Shown here: positions 44,943-54,906 of the stretch, one piece after another
Numbering within the stretch: position 1 is the first letter of the stretch
Layout: the number at the start of each line of letters is the position of its first letter
Source of the DNA: Sphingomonas crocodyli
Lineage (GTDB): Bacteria > Pseudomonadota > Alphaproteobacteria > Sphingomonadales > Sphingomonadaceae
NCBI RefSeq assembly: GCF_004005865.1
Contig: NZ_SACN01000001.1
Coordinates: forward strand, 1,736,001 to 1,800,000
Direction: 5' to 3'
DNA: 64,000 nt
Position numbers and translations under genes: made by a program
The notes under the pieces: generated by a model
Database searches by the model: none
What the model saw: only the letters and a program-made list of their open reading frames with translations
What the model was told of the DNA's origin: nothing

Positions 44943-45344
44943 ATGGCGCGCAATCATGCTCGGCCGCTGTCGCCGCATCTTACGATCTGGAAATGGGGTC
45001 CCCACATGGCGATCTCGATCCTGCATCGCGCGACGGGCTCCGCCCTCGCAGTCGCCGGGGGTCTCGGCTTTATCTGGTGGCTCACCGCCGCCGCAATGGG
45101 ACCGGAAGCCTACGCCATCTTCTTGGCGGTCGCGACCAGCTGGTTCGGCTATCTGGTGGCCGTTGGCCTCACCTGGTCGTTCTTCAACCACATGTTCTCG
45201 GGCCTGCGTCACTTCGTGCTCGATATGGGCGCGGGGTATGAACTGCACACCAACCGTAAGTGGTCGATCATCTGCATGGTCGGCGCGGTGGTCGTGACGC
45301 TCGCGATCTGGGGCACGGTCTTCGCGAAGATGGGGGCGAACTGA
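44943..45344 (+). CDS. sdhC: succinate dehydrogenase cytochrome b556 subunit
   Basis: The 133-residue membrane anchor has RPLSPHLTIWKW, SILHRATGSALAV (quinone-site Ser/Arg and haem region) and three helices. GGGAGGGA precedes the ATG. Its stop TGA overlaps the sdhD ATG by one base. Confidence 0.95.
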   Translation: MARNHARPLSPHLTIWKWGPHMAISILHRATGSALAVAGGLGFIWWLTAAAMGPEAYAIFLAVATSWFGYLVAVGLTWSFFNHMFSGLRHFVLDMGAGYELHTNRKWSIICMVGAVVVTLAIWGTVFAKMGAN

Positions 45345-45733
45345 TGGGCACCGGTACGGGTATCGGCCGCGTTCGCGGTCTCGGTTCGGCCAAGCACGGG
45401 TCGCAGCACTGGTGGCGTTCGCGGGTGACCGCAGCGGGCAACCTGCTCCTCGTCACCTGGTTCGTCATCTCGATCTTCCGCCTGCCGCACTTCGAATATG
45501 AAGCCGTGGTGAAGTGGATTTCCTCGCCGCTCGTCGCCGTGCCGCTGGTGCTGCTGACCGCGTCGGTCTTCACCCATCTGCGCCTGGGCCTCCAGGTTCT
45601 GATGGAAGACTATGTGCACGAGGAAGCCGGCAAGGTCTTCTGGACCCTGCTTCTCAATCTCTATGCGATCGGCGGGGCAGCCCTCGCGATCTTCTCGATC
45701 CTCAAGATCGCCTTCGCGGGAGTGCCGGCATAA
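45344..45733 (+). CDS. sdhD: succinate dehydrogenase membrane anchor subunit
   Basis: The 129-residue anchor ([38 protein letters not shown] with the haem-ligand region) has three membrane helices. ATG 45344 is the only start giving the family N-terminus. It shares a base with sdhA (TAATG). Confidence 0.95.
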   Translation: MGTGTGIGRVRGLGSAKHGSQHWWRSRVTAAGNLLLVTWFVISIFRLPHFEYEAVVKWISSPLVAVPLVLLTASVFTHLRLGLQVLMEDYVHEEAGKVFWTLLLNLYAIGGAALAIFSILKIAFAGVPA

Positions 45734-47520
45734 TGGCCGAAGCCTATAAGATCATCGACCACGTTTACGACGCGGTCGTCGTCGGCGCGGGCGGCTCGGG
45801 TCTGCGCGCCACGATGGGCTGCGCGGAAAAGGGTCTGCGCACCGCCTGCATCACCAAGGTGTTCCCCACCCGCAGCCACACGGTCGCGGCGCAGGGCGGC
45901 ATCGCGGCGTCGCTTGGCAACAACTCGCCGGATCATTGGACCTGGCATATGTTCGACACCGTCAAGGGTTCGGACTGGCTGGGGGACCAGGACGCCATCG
46001 AATATATGGTGCGCGAAGCGCCGGCGGCCGTGATCGAGCTGGAACATGCCGGTGTGCCGTTCAGCCGTAACGAAGACGGGACGATCTATCAGCGTCCGTT
46101 CGGCGGCCACATGCAGAATATGGGCGCCGGCCCGCCCGTGCAGCGCACCTGCGCCGCGGCGGATCGTACCGGCCACGCCATGCTTCACGCGCTCTATCAG
46201 CAGAGCCTGAAGTACGACACGGACTTCTACGTCGAATATATCGCGCTCGACCTCATCATGGAGGATGGCGCGTGCAAGGGCGTGATCGCGCTCTGCATGG
46301 AAGACGGTTCGATCCACCGTTTCCGCAGCCACGCCACCGTGCTGGCGACGGGCGGTTCGGGCCGCACCTACTTCTCGGCCACTTCGGCGCACACCTGCAC
46401 GGGTGACGGCGGCGGCATGGTGCTGCGCGCGGGCCTCCCGCTGCAGGACATGGAGTTCGTGCAGTTCCACCCGACCGGCATTTACGGCGCGGGCGTGCTG
46501 ATCACCGAAGGCGCGCGCGGCGAGGGTGGCTATCTCACCAACTCCGAAGGCGAGCGTTTCATGGAGCGTTATGCTCCGTCGGCCAAGGATCTGGCGTCGC
46601 GCGACGTCGTCGCCCGTTCGATGGCGGCGGAAATGCGCGAAGGCCGCGGCGTCGGCAAGAATGGCGACTATATCTACCTGCACCTCGATCATATCGATCC
46701 CAAGGTGCTGGCGGAACGTCTGCCGGGCATCACCGAAACCGGCAAGATCTTCGCCGGTGTCGATCTGACGCGCCAGCCGCTGCCGGTCACGCCGACCGTC
46801 CACTACAATATGGGCGGCATCCCCTGTAACTATCACGGCGAAGTCGTCACGCTGCGTGACGGCAACCCCGATGCGGTCGTCCCCGGCCTGTTCGCGGTGG
46901 GTGAGGCGGCATGCGTCTCGGTCCACGGCGCCAACCGCCTGGGCTCGAACTCGCTGATCGATCTCGTGGTGTTCGGCCGCGCGACCGGCTTCCGCATTGC
47001 GGAGCTGGTGCAGCCCAACTCGAAGCATGGCGTGGTGAACAAGGAATCGGACGACAAGGCGCTTGCCCGTCTCGATCATTATCGCAATGCCAAGGGCGGC
47101 ACGCCGACCGCGCAGATCCGCCTCGACATGCAGCACACGATGCAGAAGCACTGCGCCGTGTTCCGCGATACCGCGCTGCTCACCGAAGGCCGCACCCAGA
47201 TCGATCGGGTTTACGAAAGCCTGTCGGACGTCGGCATCACCGATCGTTCGCTGATCTGGAACACCGACCTGGTCGAGACGATGGAACTCGACAACATGCT
47301 GCCGCAGGCGGTCGTCACCATGCACTCGGCGGGCAACCGCCAGGAAAGCCGCGGCGCGCACATGCACGAGGATTTCCCGAACCGCGACGACGTCAACTGG
47401 ATGAAGCACACCGTGGTGTGGTTCGATCAGGGCAAGGTCACGATCGATTATCGCCCGGTGCACGATTACACGCTCACCGACGAGATCGAATATATCAAGC
47501 CGAAGGCCCGCGTTTACTAA
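45733..47520 (+). CDS. sdhA: succinate dehydrogenase flavoprotein subunit
   Basis: The 595-residue catalytic subunit of complex II has the FAD-binding [15 protein letters not shown], covalent-flavin motif [13 protein letters not shown], the active-site [21 protein letters not shown] (in pieces) and C-terminal [20 protein letters not shown]. The iron-sulfur subunit gene sdhB does not follow; a terminator does. Confidence 0.97.
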   Translation: MAEAYKIIDHVYDAVVVGAGGSGLRATMGCAEKGLRTACITKVFPTRSHTVAAQGGIAASLGNNSPDHWTWHMFDTVKGSDWLGDQDAIEYMVREAPAAVIELEHAGVPFSRNEDGTIYQRPFGGHMQNMGAGPPVQRTCAAADRTGHAMLHALYQQSLKYDTDFYVEYIALDLIMEDGACKGVIALCMEDGSIHRFRSHATVLATGGSGRTYFSATSAHTCTGDGGGMVLRAGLPLQDMEFVQFHPTGIYGAGVLITEGARGEGGYLTNSEGERFMERYAPSAKDLASRDVVARSMAAEMREGRGVGKNGDYIYLHLDHIDPKVLAERLPGITETGKIFAGVDLTRQPLPVTPTVHYNMGGIPCNYHGEVVTLRDGNPDAVVPGLFAVGEAACVSVHGANRLGSNSLIDLVVFGRATGFRIAELVQPNSKHGVVNKESDDKALARLDHYRNAKGGTPTAQIRLDMQHTMQKHCAVFRDTALLTEGRTQIDRVYESLSDVGITDRSLIWNTDLVETMELDNMLPQAVVTMHSAGNRQESRGAHMHEDFPNRDDVNWMKHTVVWFDQGKVTIDYRPVHDYTLTDEIEYIKPKARVY

Positions 47521-47550
47521 GACGCGCCTCCGGTTCGATCGAAACGGACA

Positions 47551-47578
47551 AGGCCCGCGGGAAACCGCGGGCCTTTTT
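47551..47578 (+). terminator. Rho-independent terminator after sdhA
   Basis: GGCCCGCGG, GAAA loop region, CCGCGGGCC followed by TTTTT. It lies 31 bp after the sdhA stop and immediately before the end of the convergent gene. Confidence 0.9.
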
Positions 47579-47581
47579 CGT

Positions 47582-49636
47582 TCAGCTGCGGGGTAGGCGC
47601 GGCGCCAGCGCCTCGTGCAGGATCCTGTCGTTCAGGGTCGGTAGTTCGCTGACCGACGGCATGGGTGCGAAGATCGTTGCCGCGCATTGCCCTGTGATGT
47701 GGGCGGATAGGCCTGGAATGGCCTTGAGCCTGATCCGGGTCGGCCTTCCCGCGACATGTTCGGCCATCAGCGAAAGCCGCTGCTTCGGTGGCAGGCCGTA
47801 GCTCGGAAATTCGTACCACCCCTTTTGCTTCCGGGCGATCAGCCAACGCTCTGCCGACGCATCGACTTCGGTGGCTATCCAGTAGAGACTGGCGGGGTGG
47901 CTCAGATAAGCGCTCGCATCGACGAACCAGACGCCCTTCGGGCTCGGTTGGCCCGCAATGTCCGTAATGGTCAGCTCGACGATGCCCTTATCGAGCGCTC
48001 GCACCGTGCAGGATAGCGGCGACGCAGGGGGCAGGGGTGCTTCCCGACGTTTCCAGAAGATGTGCTGCAGCGATTTCGCGAACGGCTCATAACCTTCGAC
48101 GACGGGCTTGATCGCGAACCACGAGGCGCGAAGGTTCCAGCCCGCCCAGTCCGAAAACTCCGGATTGATCGTTGTCACCAGCGCAAAGTCAGTGGTGCGT
48201 ATCTTTGCGACATAGTCCGCGCGGGCATCATCGCCCAGCACATGGATGACCGACCCATAACGGGTGGGGGGAATAGCCTGCGCGGCGATGCTGACGGCGG
48301 AATAATAGGTCGAAAGGATGCGGTCCCTGGGATCGGGCGCGATGCGCGCGATCATCGGCCGGGCGCGGCTGATGGCGGCGAGCGTGTCGGCTTCACCCGG
48401 ATCGGTGAAGGCGCCGATGGTCGGGCTGTACGCCTGATTGCGCTTCAGCCGCGCATGGGCGCTTGCGCCTATCATGATGAGCGCGATCAGGGCGAGGACG
48501 AAGGCGATGTGCGCCTGCCAGCGCGAAGTCAGCAGTTGGGTAGCTGCAATGCCCAGTCGTGGGACGATCCACAACGGCGCGAACAGGGCCGGAATGATCG
48601 TTCCGAATCCGTAACCGACATCGATATGCCCGGCCACTTGCGGCAACAGGCCGATGCCCGTCGTCGCGGCATAGACGAAGGCCACCATAGCCGTCGGAAC
48701 GGCTTCGCCGCGACGCATCCACAGGCGGTAGATCGCGACGCAGGCCGTCACGCCGCACAGCGCGATCGTCCAGCCGGTCGGCTTCTGCAATATGTGGAGG
48801 ATATCCCCGATCGCCAGAACGCGTTCGTGGGGTGCCCAGGGCGGGAACAGCCACGGCTGATCGGCCGGCATCGACACGAACGTATAGTGCAGCCATTCCC
48901 CCGGCGCGCCATGCGTCAGCGCCAACAGGATCACTATGATCGCGGCAAGGGTGGAGACCATGAGGGTCGCGATCGCGGCGGCGGCCCTGGCTGGATCGAG
49001 CGTCCGAAGGCACAGCACCGCGTGAACGCCGATACCGGCGATCAGGCAGGGTATGCCCGCATCGTTCGACCATAATGACGCGATGGCGATAACCACGCCC
49101 AGCAAAGCGGGCGGGATCAGCGGCGATCGCCCGTTGGCAGCCTGCCGCTGCAGCAGCGCCCACGTCGGCAGCGCCACGAAGAAGGGCAGCGCGAAACGCA
49201 AAGCCTTGAGCGACACGCCGGGCAGGACGATGAAGGCCCACAACCTGATCCCCGCAATCGCCAGGAAGGTGGCCGCCATCGCCCACAGCGCCGCCTCATC
49301 CTTCGCCAGCCGCGTCGTCAGCCGAAGCAGCACGAGGAAGGTGAAGTAGCATCCGGCGCAGCACAGCAGGATGGCCGAAAAGGTCGCTGCAAATACGGTC
49401 TGGCCAAGGAGGACGAAGATCGGAACGATCGCCAGCGGCATGAGGACGCCGAGATAGGATTGAAAATCCACGCCCAGCCGTTCGCCGCGAACATAGGCGC
49501 TTACCGCGCTATAGGTCTGGAACGCGCCATCGATCGAATTCGTCTCCATCTCCAAATAGATACGCATCGCGTGCAGCACTGTGATCAGTATCAGCAGCGC
49601 GCCGAGCGCGCGAAGAATTGCACGATTTTCGACCAT
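47582..49636 (-). CDS. large polytopic membrane protein, unknown function
   Basis: The 684-residue product has about eleven predicted helices in its first 420 residues (ALGALLILITVLHAMRI, LAIVPIFVLLGQTVFAATF, IALCGVTACVAIYRLW, HIAFVLALIALIMIGASA), then a soluble periplasmic domain of about 260 residues. An acidic loop after helix 1 (ETNSIDGAFQTYSAVSAYV) recalls GT-C glycosyltransferases, but no clear DxD or DE catalytic signature is seen. Base use is slightly less GC-rich than its neighbours. A lipid-linked sugar transferase is only a guess. Confidence 0.75.
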   Translation of the reverse strand: MVENRAILRALGALLILITVLHAMRIYLEMETNSIDGAFQTYSAVSAYVRGERLGVDFQSYLGVLMPLAIVPIFVLLGQTVFAATFSAILLCCAGCYFTFLVLLRLTTRLAKDEAALWAMAATFLAIAGIRLWAFIVLPGVSLKALRFALPFFVALPTWALLQRQAANGRSPLIPPALLGVVIAIASLWSNDAGIPCLIAGIGVHAVLCLRTLDPARAAAAIATLMVSTLAAIIVILLALTHGAPGEWLHYTFVSMPADQPWLFPPWAPHERVLAIGDILHILQKPTGWTIALCGVTACVAIYRLWMRRGEAVPTAMVAFVYAATTGIGLLPQVAGHIDVGYGFGTIIPALFAPLWIVPRLGIAATQLLTSRWQAHIAFVLALIALIMIGASAHARLKRNQAYSPTIGAFTDPGEADTLAAISRARPMIARIAPDPRDRILSTYYSAVSIAAQAIPPTRYGSVIHVLGDDARADYVAKIRTTDFALVTTINPEFSDWAGWNLRASWFAIKPVVEGYEPFAKSLQHIFWKRREAPLPPASPLSCTVRALDKGIVELTITDIAGQPSPKGVWFVDASAYLSHPASLYWIATEVDASAERWLIARKQKGWYEFPSYGLPPKQRLSLMAEHVAGRPTRIRLKAIPGLSAHITGQCAATIFAPMPSVSELPTLNDRILHEALAPRLPRS

Positions 49637-49755
49637 TTGCGCCCAGCCCCCAGCAAAGCGGACGGCAGAATTGGTCAGATCGTCGGAGAGGACAAGTATG
49701 CGGCCGGTGAATTAGGAGCAAAATGGATGAGAGTTCGGCGCCGCTGCTGCCGACC

Positions 49756-51531
49756 TCAATGAACCGGCCACACCCACATGATCAGCGGCGTTCCGATCAG
49801 CACCACCAGCAGCGATAAGGGCGCGCCGAGCCGGGCATAGTCGCTGAAGCGGTATCCGCCCGGCCCCAGCACCAGCGTGTTGCACTGGTGGCCGATGGGG
49901 GTGAGGAAGTCGCAGCCGGCGCCCACGGCGGTCGCGATCAGGAAGGCTTCGGGGCGGTAGCCGAGGTCATGGGCGAAGACCGCGGCGATCGGGGCCATCA
50001 CCAGCACGGTCGCCGCATTGTTGAGGAACGGCGTCACCGCCATCGCGGTCACGAGGATCAGCGCGACCGCCCCCCACGGCGGCAGCATCGTCGCGAATTG
50101 CGACAGATGCGTCGCGATCACGTCCGACGCGCCCGTCGTGCGCAGCGAATCGCTGACGGGGATCAGCGCGCCCAGCATGATCAGGATCGGCCATTCGACC
50201 GCCTGATAGGCGTCGCGCAGGGGCAGCGCGCCCGTCGCCATCACGATCCCCGCCGCCGCGAAGAAGGCGACCGCCACCGGCACCAGCCCCGCCGCGGTCG
50301 CCGCCATTGCCGCCGCCAGCACGATCAGCGGCAGCCAGCTGCGCCCGCTCGCGCCCAGCCGCAGGCTGCGCTCCGCCAGCGGCAGCACGCCCAGATCGCG
50401 CAGCCGATCAGGCAGCAGCTTGAGCGGCCCCTGCAGCACGATCACGTCGCCGGCGCTGAGCTTGGTATTGCCCAGCTTGAACGTCAGCCGCTCGGTCGAT
50501 CGCGATACGGCGATCAGGTTGACGCCATAGCGTTCCTGCAATCGCATCCGCCCTGCCGTCTGGTCGATCAGCACCGATTCCGCGCCGATCACACCCTCGA
50601 TCACGCCGATTTCGTCGCCACCGCCGCCCTTGGCCGCCGCGCGCTCCTCGCCGGCCAGCGACAATCCGTCGCGCGCGATCACGCGCTCCAGCGCATCGGG
50701 CGCGCCGGTCAGGATCAGGATGTCGTCGTCGTGCAGGATCAGGTCGGCCGAGGGGGCGGTGCGGATGCCGGCGCGCAGTACGCGGGTGATCCCGATCTCG
50801 CGATCATGCCGCTCGACAAACTCGCGCACCGTCTGTCCGGCCGCCGGAGATCCCGACGCGATCGAGGCTTCGGTGACATAGCTCGAAATATCGAGCGCCT
50901 CCCCCATCGTCGCGGTCGCGCGCCGCTCGCGCGGCAACAGGCGATAGCCGAAGCGCAGGAAGATCAGCCCGACGATCAGCAGGCCCAGCCCGGTCGGCAG
51001 ATAATCGAACATGCCGAACGGCTCGCCGGTCATCTCCTCGCGCACGCGGCTGACGATGATGTTGGGCGATGTGCCCACCAGCGTCATCAACCCGCCCAGC
51101 AGCGATGCGAACGACATCGGCATCAGGAAGACCGACGGACTCGTGTCGTTCTTCTTCGCCATCTGGAACGCGGCGGGCATCAGCATCGCGAGCGCGCCGA
51201 CATTCTTGACCAGCGCCGATGCCACGCCCACCGACGCGCTGAGCACCAGCAACTGCCCGCGCACCCGCTGCACCCTTTGCCCGACGAAGCCGAGCGCGCG
51301 TTCTATGAGGCCCGATCGCTGCATCGCCGCCGACATCACCAGCGCCGATCCGACGATGATCACGATATCGTCCGAAAAGCCGGTGAACGCCTCCTTCGGG
51401 CTGACGATGCCGATCGCGATCGACGCCAGCAGCGCGAGGATCGCGGTCACGTCATATCGGAAGCGCCCCCAGATGAAGAGCGCCATCATGCCGATCAACG
51501 TGGCGACGGACATCCATTGCGGTGTCGTCAT
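49756..51531 (-). CDS. SLC13/DASS-type anion permease with two TrkA-C domains
   Basis: The 591-residue transporter has two membrane halves (ATLIGMMALFIWGRFRYDV, GTSPNIIVSRVREEM; and FLNNAATVLVMAPIAAVFA, VGAGCDFLTPIGHQCNTLVLGPGGY) with the SNT/TPIGHQ-like substrate motifs. Two RCK C-terminal domains lie between them (TVREFVERHDREIGITRVLRAG; MRLQERYGVNLIAVSR). Likely transports sulfate, di- or tricarboxylate. ATG 51531 (MTTPQWMS) is preferred over 51609. Confidence 0.9.
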   Translation of the reverse strand: MTTPQWMSVATLIGMMALFIWGRFRYDVTAILALLASIAIGIVSPKEAFTGFSDDIVIIVGSALVMSAAMQRSGLIERALGFVGQRVQRVRGQLLVLSASVGVASALVKNVGALAMLMPAAFQMAKKNDTSPSVFLMPMSFASLLGGLMTLVGTSPNIIVSRVREEMTGEPFGMFDYLPTGLGLLIVGLIFLRFGYRLLPRERRATATMGEALDISSYVTEASIASGSPAAGQTVREFVERHDREIGITRVLRAGIRTAPSADLILHDDDILILTGAPDALERVIARDGLSLAGEERAAAKGGGGDEIGVIEGVIGAESVLIDQTAGRMRLQERYGVNLIAVSRSTERLTFKLGNTKLSAGDVIVLQGPLKLLPDRLRDLGVLPLAERSLRLGASGRSWLPLIVLAAAMAATAAGLVPVAVAFFAAAGIVMATGALPLRDAYQAVEWPILIMLGALIPVSDSLRTTGASDVIATHLSQFATMLPPWGAVALILVTAMAVTPFLNNAATVLVMAPIAAVFAHDLGYRPEAFLIATAVGAGCDFLTPIGHQCNTLVLGPGGYRFSDYARLGAPLSLLVVLIGTPLIMWVWPVH

Positions 51532-51577
51532 GCGTCCGCCGCTGCCCCTGTCATGCTGCCCATAGGGGGAGAACGCA

Positions 51578-53083
51578 TCAGCCCGCGCTTGTTCCCTCGG
51601 GTGCGGCATTCACGGCCTGCCATTCGAGCCGCAGGCTCCCGCGCGCATCGCCCGGTTCGGCCCGGCCGCCGCGCGCGACGATCCCTTCGGCCACCGCCTC
51701 GCGTTGCCCGGCGGTTCCGCCCAGCACCTCGATCGTCCGGTTGAGCCGCTGCGATCCCCAGCCGGCAAGGCCCAGCGCCGCATCGTCGATCACGCCGTCG
51801 CGGATCGCGATATCGGGCGGGGTGACGTCGGCGGGCGGGGCGAGCATCGCCGTCCATCCCTGCAACGCGCCGTTCGCGCGACCCTCCAGCGCGCGATAGC
51901 CGGCCAGTCCTAGCCCGGGCAGCGCCGCCGCAGTGGCCGACAGCCGCTTGGCCTTCTCATCGATGCGGATCGCCGCCGGCTCGACCCCTGCGACCAGCGC
52001 CAGCGCCGCCGCCGCACGCTCGCGATTGCCCGCATTCGACGCACTCGTCTCGCTTGATTTGGCGATCTGCAGCGCCTCGGCGCCCGATGTTTCGGGGGTG
52101 ATCAGCAACTGATCGACATGGACGTCGACCGGGCGGTGCAGCCGCGCCGTCAGATCGCCGAAGATCGCGCCGTCGGCATTGGGGGCGATTTTGGGCGTCA
52201 GCATCACGGCGCGCACGCGCACCGGATCCGCGCCCGGATCGATCTCGACCTGGCTCAGCCGCGCTCCGGCCGGGAAGCGCGCCTGCAACACGTCGCGCGT
52301 CTGCCGCTGAACCACCGCTTCATAGGCGATCCGCTTCAGCGCCGCGCCCAGCGGGATCGCGAGAATGCCCAAAGCCGCGAAGAACAGGATCAGCTGCCAG
52401 CCCGTATGGTGCGGCGACAAATGGCTGCCAAAGCCATAAAGCCGCGCGATGAGCGCCGCCGTCAGCGCGATCGTGACCGCGTTGGTCAGGAACAGCAGCA
52501 GCGCGCCCGAAAACACCGTCCAGTTGCCGATCGCCAGGCCGAACCCCACCACCGTCAGCGGCGGCATCAGCGCGGTCGCGATCGCCACGCCCACCGCCGC
52601 GCCGCCCCGGCCGCGGATCAACGCATAGCTGCCCGCCATTGCGGACAGCAAAGCCACCAGCAGATCGAACAGCGTCGGCTGGGTACGCGCCGCGATTTCG
52701 GGGGTGATCGTCTGGATCGGCGACATGGTCGACAGGATCGTCGTCAGCGCGATCGCAATCGCGCAACCCATCAGCAGCGCAGTGGCCGATCGCCGTATCT
52801 CGCGGAAATCGAGCGTCGCGATGCCGAAACCCAGCCCCATGATCGGCATCATCAGCGGCGACAACAGCATCGCACCGATCAGCACCGCGACCGACGACAT
52901 CAACAGGCCCAGCAGCGCGATCCCCGCCGCGATCACGATCAGGAAGGCATATCGCGCCGACCAGCCCGATTCCTCGACCAGTTCGCGCAGCACCGCATCA
53001 TGGTCGATCTGGCTTATGGCCGACATCCGCCACCAGCGCTGGAATTTGTTGCGGGCGGGGGCTTCGGCGGCTGGGGTCGTCAT
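51578..53083 (-). CDS. DUF389 domain membrane protein
   Basis: The 501-residue protein has five to six helices in the DUF389 core (SVAVLIGAMLLSPLMMPIMGLG, ATALMPPLTVVGFGLAIG, LLLFLTNAVTIALTAALIARLYG) and a long C-terminal soluble part with repeated short beta-alpha units. DUF389 proteins are of unknown function. ATG 53083 begins MTTPAAEAPARNK. Confidence 0.88.
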   Translation of the reverse strand: MTTPAAEAPARNKFQRWWRMSAISQIDHDAVLRELVEESGWSARYAFLIVIAAGIALLGLLMSSVAVLIGAMLLSPLMMPIMGLGFGIATLDFREIRRSATALLMGCAIAIALTTILSTMSPIQTITPEIAARTQPTLFDLLVALLSAMAGSYALIRGRGGAAVGVAIATALMPPLTVVGFGLAIGNWTVFSGALLLFLTNAVTIALTAALIARLYGFGSHLSPHHTGWQLILFFAALGILAIPLGAALKRIAYEAVVQRQTRDVLQARFPAGARLSQVEIDPGADPVRVRAVMLTPKIAPNADGAIFGDLTARLHRPVDVHVDQLLITPETSGAEALQIAKSSETSASNAGNRERAAAALALVAGVEPAAIRIDEKAKRLSATAAALPGLGLAGYRALEGRANGALQGWTAMLAPPADVTPPDIAIRDGVIDDAALGLAGWGSQRLNRTIEVLGGTAGQREAVAEGIVARGGRAEPGDARGSLRLEWQAVNAAPEGTSAG

Positions 53084-53153
53084 GCGGTCTCCATTCTGGC
53101 CTCGCCCTGCGCTTTGGCAGGTCGGGCGCGATGCGTGAACCGCTAACGTCCTT

Positions 53154-53933
53154 TCATGATCCCCGTTCGACCGATTCTGACCGACGGAGCAACATCGATA
53201 TGGCGAAGGTGGCGCTCGGATCGCGATCGAAACGCGGCGATCCGATCGCGATGCCGCCCTCCTGCGGTTCCGCATAGGGCAGCGCGCATATGTCGATGGG
53301 ATGCAGGCCGTAGCGGCCCGCCATCCGCGCCATCTTGTCGCGATAGACGTGCCTGATCCGCTCCGGATCGGGGTGGGCGGCGCGGTCGACGATATGGAGC
53401 AGGCCGCCGGGGCGCAGATGGCGTGCGGCGATCAGGATCGCGGTCATCTCCATCGCCACCGCATAAAGCTCGTCGCTGACAAGGTTGAGCCGCCGCACCG
53501 TCGCATCCTGCTCGCGCGCCGCGTGCGTGCCCGGAAACCAGAGGCTGATGAGGTCGATCGGCGTGACATCGAGTAATGCCTCGCGCTCCGGATCGTGATC
53601 GAGCAAATCGGAATGGAGCCACCGCACCGATCGGGGCATTCGCGCGCCCGCAATGCGCAGGCCGTGCGGATTTTCATCGATGCCCAAAATCTCCATCGAC
53701 GGCGCCCGCCTCAACAGCGCCGCGGTGCCGTGACCCTGTCCACATCCCAGATCGATCGCGCGCCCGATGGGCCCATGCCCGGTCGCGATCGCCGCCAGCC
53801 GATCGTACAGCCCCTGTCGCTCGTACCAGGCGGCGTTGATCGCCCATCGCACGGCATAGGCCCGGCGCGATGCGTCGATCGCATGCAGGCGCGCGGCATC
53901 GGCCGCCCCTTCGGGCGTCGCAAGCTCGATCAT
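53154..53933 (-). CDS. class I SAM-dependent methyltransferase
   Basis: The 259-residue protein has the SAM-binding motif I IDLGCGQGHGTAALL, motif II-like MEILGIDENPHGL and LLHIVDRAAHPD near motif post-II/III. Substrate is unknown; the surrounding genes give no clue. Confidence 0.82.
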   Translation of the reverse strand: MIELATPEGAADAARLHAIDASRRAYAVRWAINAAWYERQGLYDRLAAIATGHGPIGRAIDLGCGQGHGTAALLRRAPSMEILGIDENPHGLRIAGARMPRSVRWLHSDLLDHDPEREALLDVTPIDLISLWFPGTHAAREQDATVRRLNLVSDELYAVAMEMTAILIAARHLRPGGLLHIVDRAAHPDPERIRHVYRDKMARMAGRYGLHPIDICALPYAEPQEGGIAIGSPRFDRDPSATFAISMLLRRSESVERGS

Positions 53934-53952
53934 GGTCCATCCTATGGGGCTG

Positions 53953-54195
53953 TCAGCCGGTGCGCTTCAGATCGTTCTGTTCGCCGCCGGCATCGGGTTC
54001 ATATTCCAGCAGATCGCCCGGCTGGCATTGCAGATAGTCGCAGATCGCGGCGAGCGTTTCGAAGCGTATGCCTTTCACCTTGCCCGATTTGAGCAGCGAC
54101 AAATTGGCTTCGGTGATGCCCACGGCGGCGGCGAGCGCGTTGGACCGCACCTTGCGCTTGGCGAGCATGACGTCGAGCCGGACGACGATCGGCAT
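53953..54195 (-). CDS. XRE/YozG-type helix-turn-helix regulator
   Basis: The 80-residue protein is one Cro/CI HTH domain (MPIVVRLDVMLAKRKV, LAAAVGITEANLSLLKSGKVKGIRFETL, LQCQPGDLLEYEP). This is the YozG-like regulator usually encoded with DUF2975. It overlaps the DUF2975 stop by one base. Confidence 0.92.
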   Translation of the reverse strand: MPIVVRLDVMLAKRKVRSNALAAAVGITEANLSLLKSGKVKGIRFETLAAICDYLQCQPGDLLEYEPDAGGEQNDLKRTG

Positions 54196-54797
54196 CAGAC
54201 GAACCCCTCGCGATCTTCGCTGATCTCGTGCCCCACCTGCATCACCTGCCCGATCACGAACACCAGCAGCCCCAGCACGAACGCCTGCACGCTGGCCAGA
54301 TGGAGCCATTGCCGGTCGATCTCATAGCCCGTTGCGGAAAGCGCGAGGTGGCACAGCAAGGGCGTCAGCGCATAGGCGCACAGCCAGATACCGACCTGCC
54401 CCAGCGTGCGTCCCGCCTCGCGCGTGAACACGCGCCCCTCGGCATAGCCGCCGAACAGGGCGCGCAGGCTCCGGAACAGCATCGCCACCGGCGCGTAGCG
54501 CACCAGCCCCACCAGCACATAGATCAGCCGCTGATCGATCGGCAGGCTGCCGAACGCGACCGTGTCCGCCGGCCCGCCGCCGACATAGGTGCCGCTCGGC
54601 CCCATGCGCAGCATGTCGCCGTCGTAGAACAGCATGGCCGCGATCCCCACCGCCATCACGATCGCCGACGCGGCGAACAGCAATGAGAAGAGATGTTTCA
54701 GCCACAGGCTTCCCACGCGAACGCGCCGCTCGGCAGGCGAAAGCGCGCGCATCGGCAGGGCAGGGGGCGGGACATGGAGTTTGACGACACTTGCCAT
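54195..54797 (-). CDS. DUF2975 membrane protein
   Basis: The 200-residue protein has four helices (FSLLFAASAIVMAVGIAAMLF, IYVLVGLVRYAPVAMLF, VGIWLCAYALTPLLCHLAL, AFVLGLLVFVIGQVM) and FGGYAEGRVFTREAGRTL, the DUF2975 signature. It pairs with the XRE regulator; the pair may sense membrane state, but this is not established. ATG 54797 is the likely mRNA start itself. Confidence 0.88.
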   Translation of the reverse strand: MASVVKLHVPPPALPMRALSPAERRVRVGSLWLKHLFSLLFAASAIVMAVGIAAMLFYDGDMLRMGPSGTYVGGGPADTVAFGSLPIDQRLIYVLVGLVRYAPVAMLFRSLRALFGGYAEGRVFTREAGRTLGQVGIWLCAYALTPLLCHLALSATGYEIDRQWLHLASVQAFVLGLLVFVIGQVMQVGHEISEDREGFV

Positions 54798-54803
54798 GCG
54801 GCC

Positions 54804-54832
54804 GATATCCGTCAGCAATTAATTTCTGTCAA
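54804..54832 (-). promoter_or_regulatory. putative leaderless promoter of DUF2975-XRE
   Basis: On the minus strand TTGACA (54827-54832), 17-bp spacer, GATATC (54804-54809), then six bases to the ATG at 54797. Confidence 0.5.
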
Positions 54833-54874
54833 ACGATAATAAATTGCGAAAATGAGCCAGCGAGACGACGGGCC

Positions 54875-54906
54875 TTGACATTGTTCTCTATTTGTTCTAG
54901 CCATGA
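54875..54906 (+). promoter_or_regulatory. SOS-type (LexA) box within a rightward promoter
   Basis: GTTCTCTATTTGTTC at 54883-54897 fits the alphaproteobacterial LexA site GTTC-N7-GTTC exactly. It lies in the 17-bp spacer behind TTGACA (54875-54880), with TAGCCA as a weak -10. No recognised gene follows on this strand; the box is also about 90 bp upstream of the leftward DUF2975 start. One such motif per window is roughly what chance gives, so the promoter overlap is the main support. Confidence 0.5.

Noticed and set aside
53953-54797. DUF2975/XRE pair as a toxin-antitoxin system
   Set aside because: The pair is widespread as a membrane protein with its regulator, and nothing in DUF2975 resembles a known toxin.
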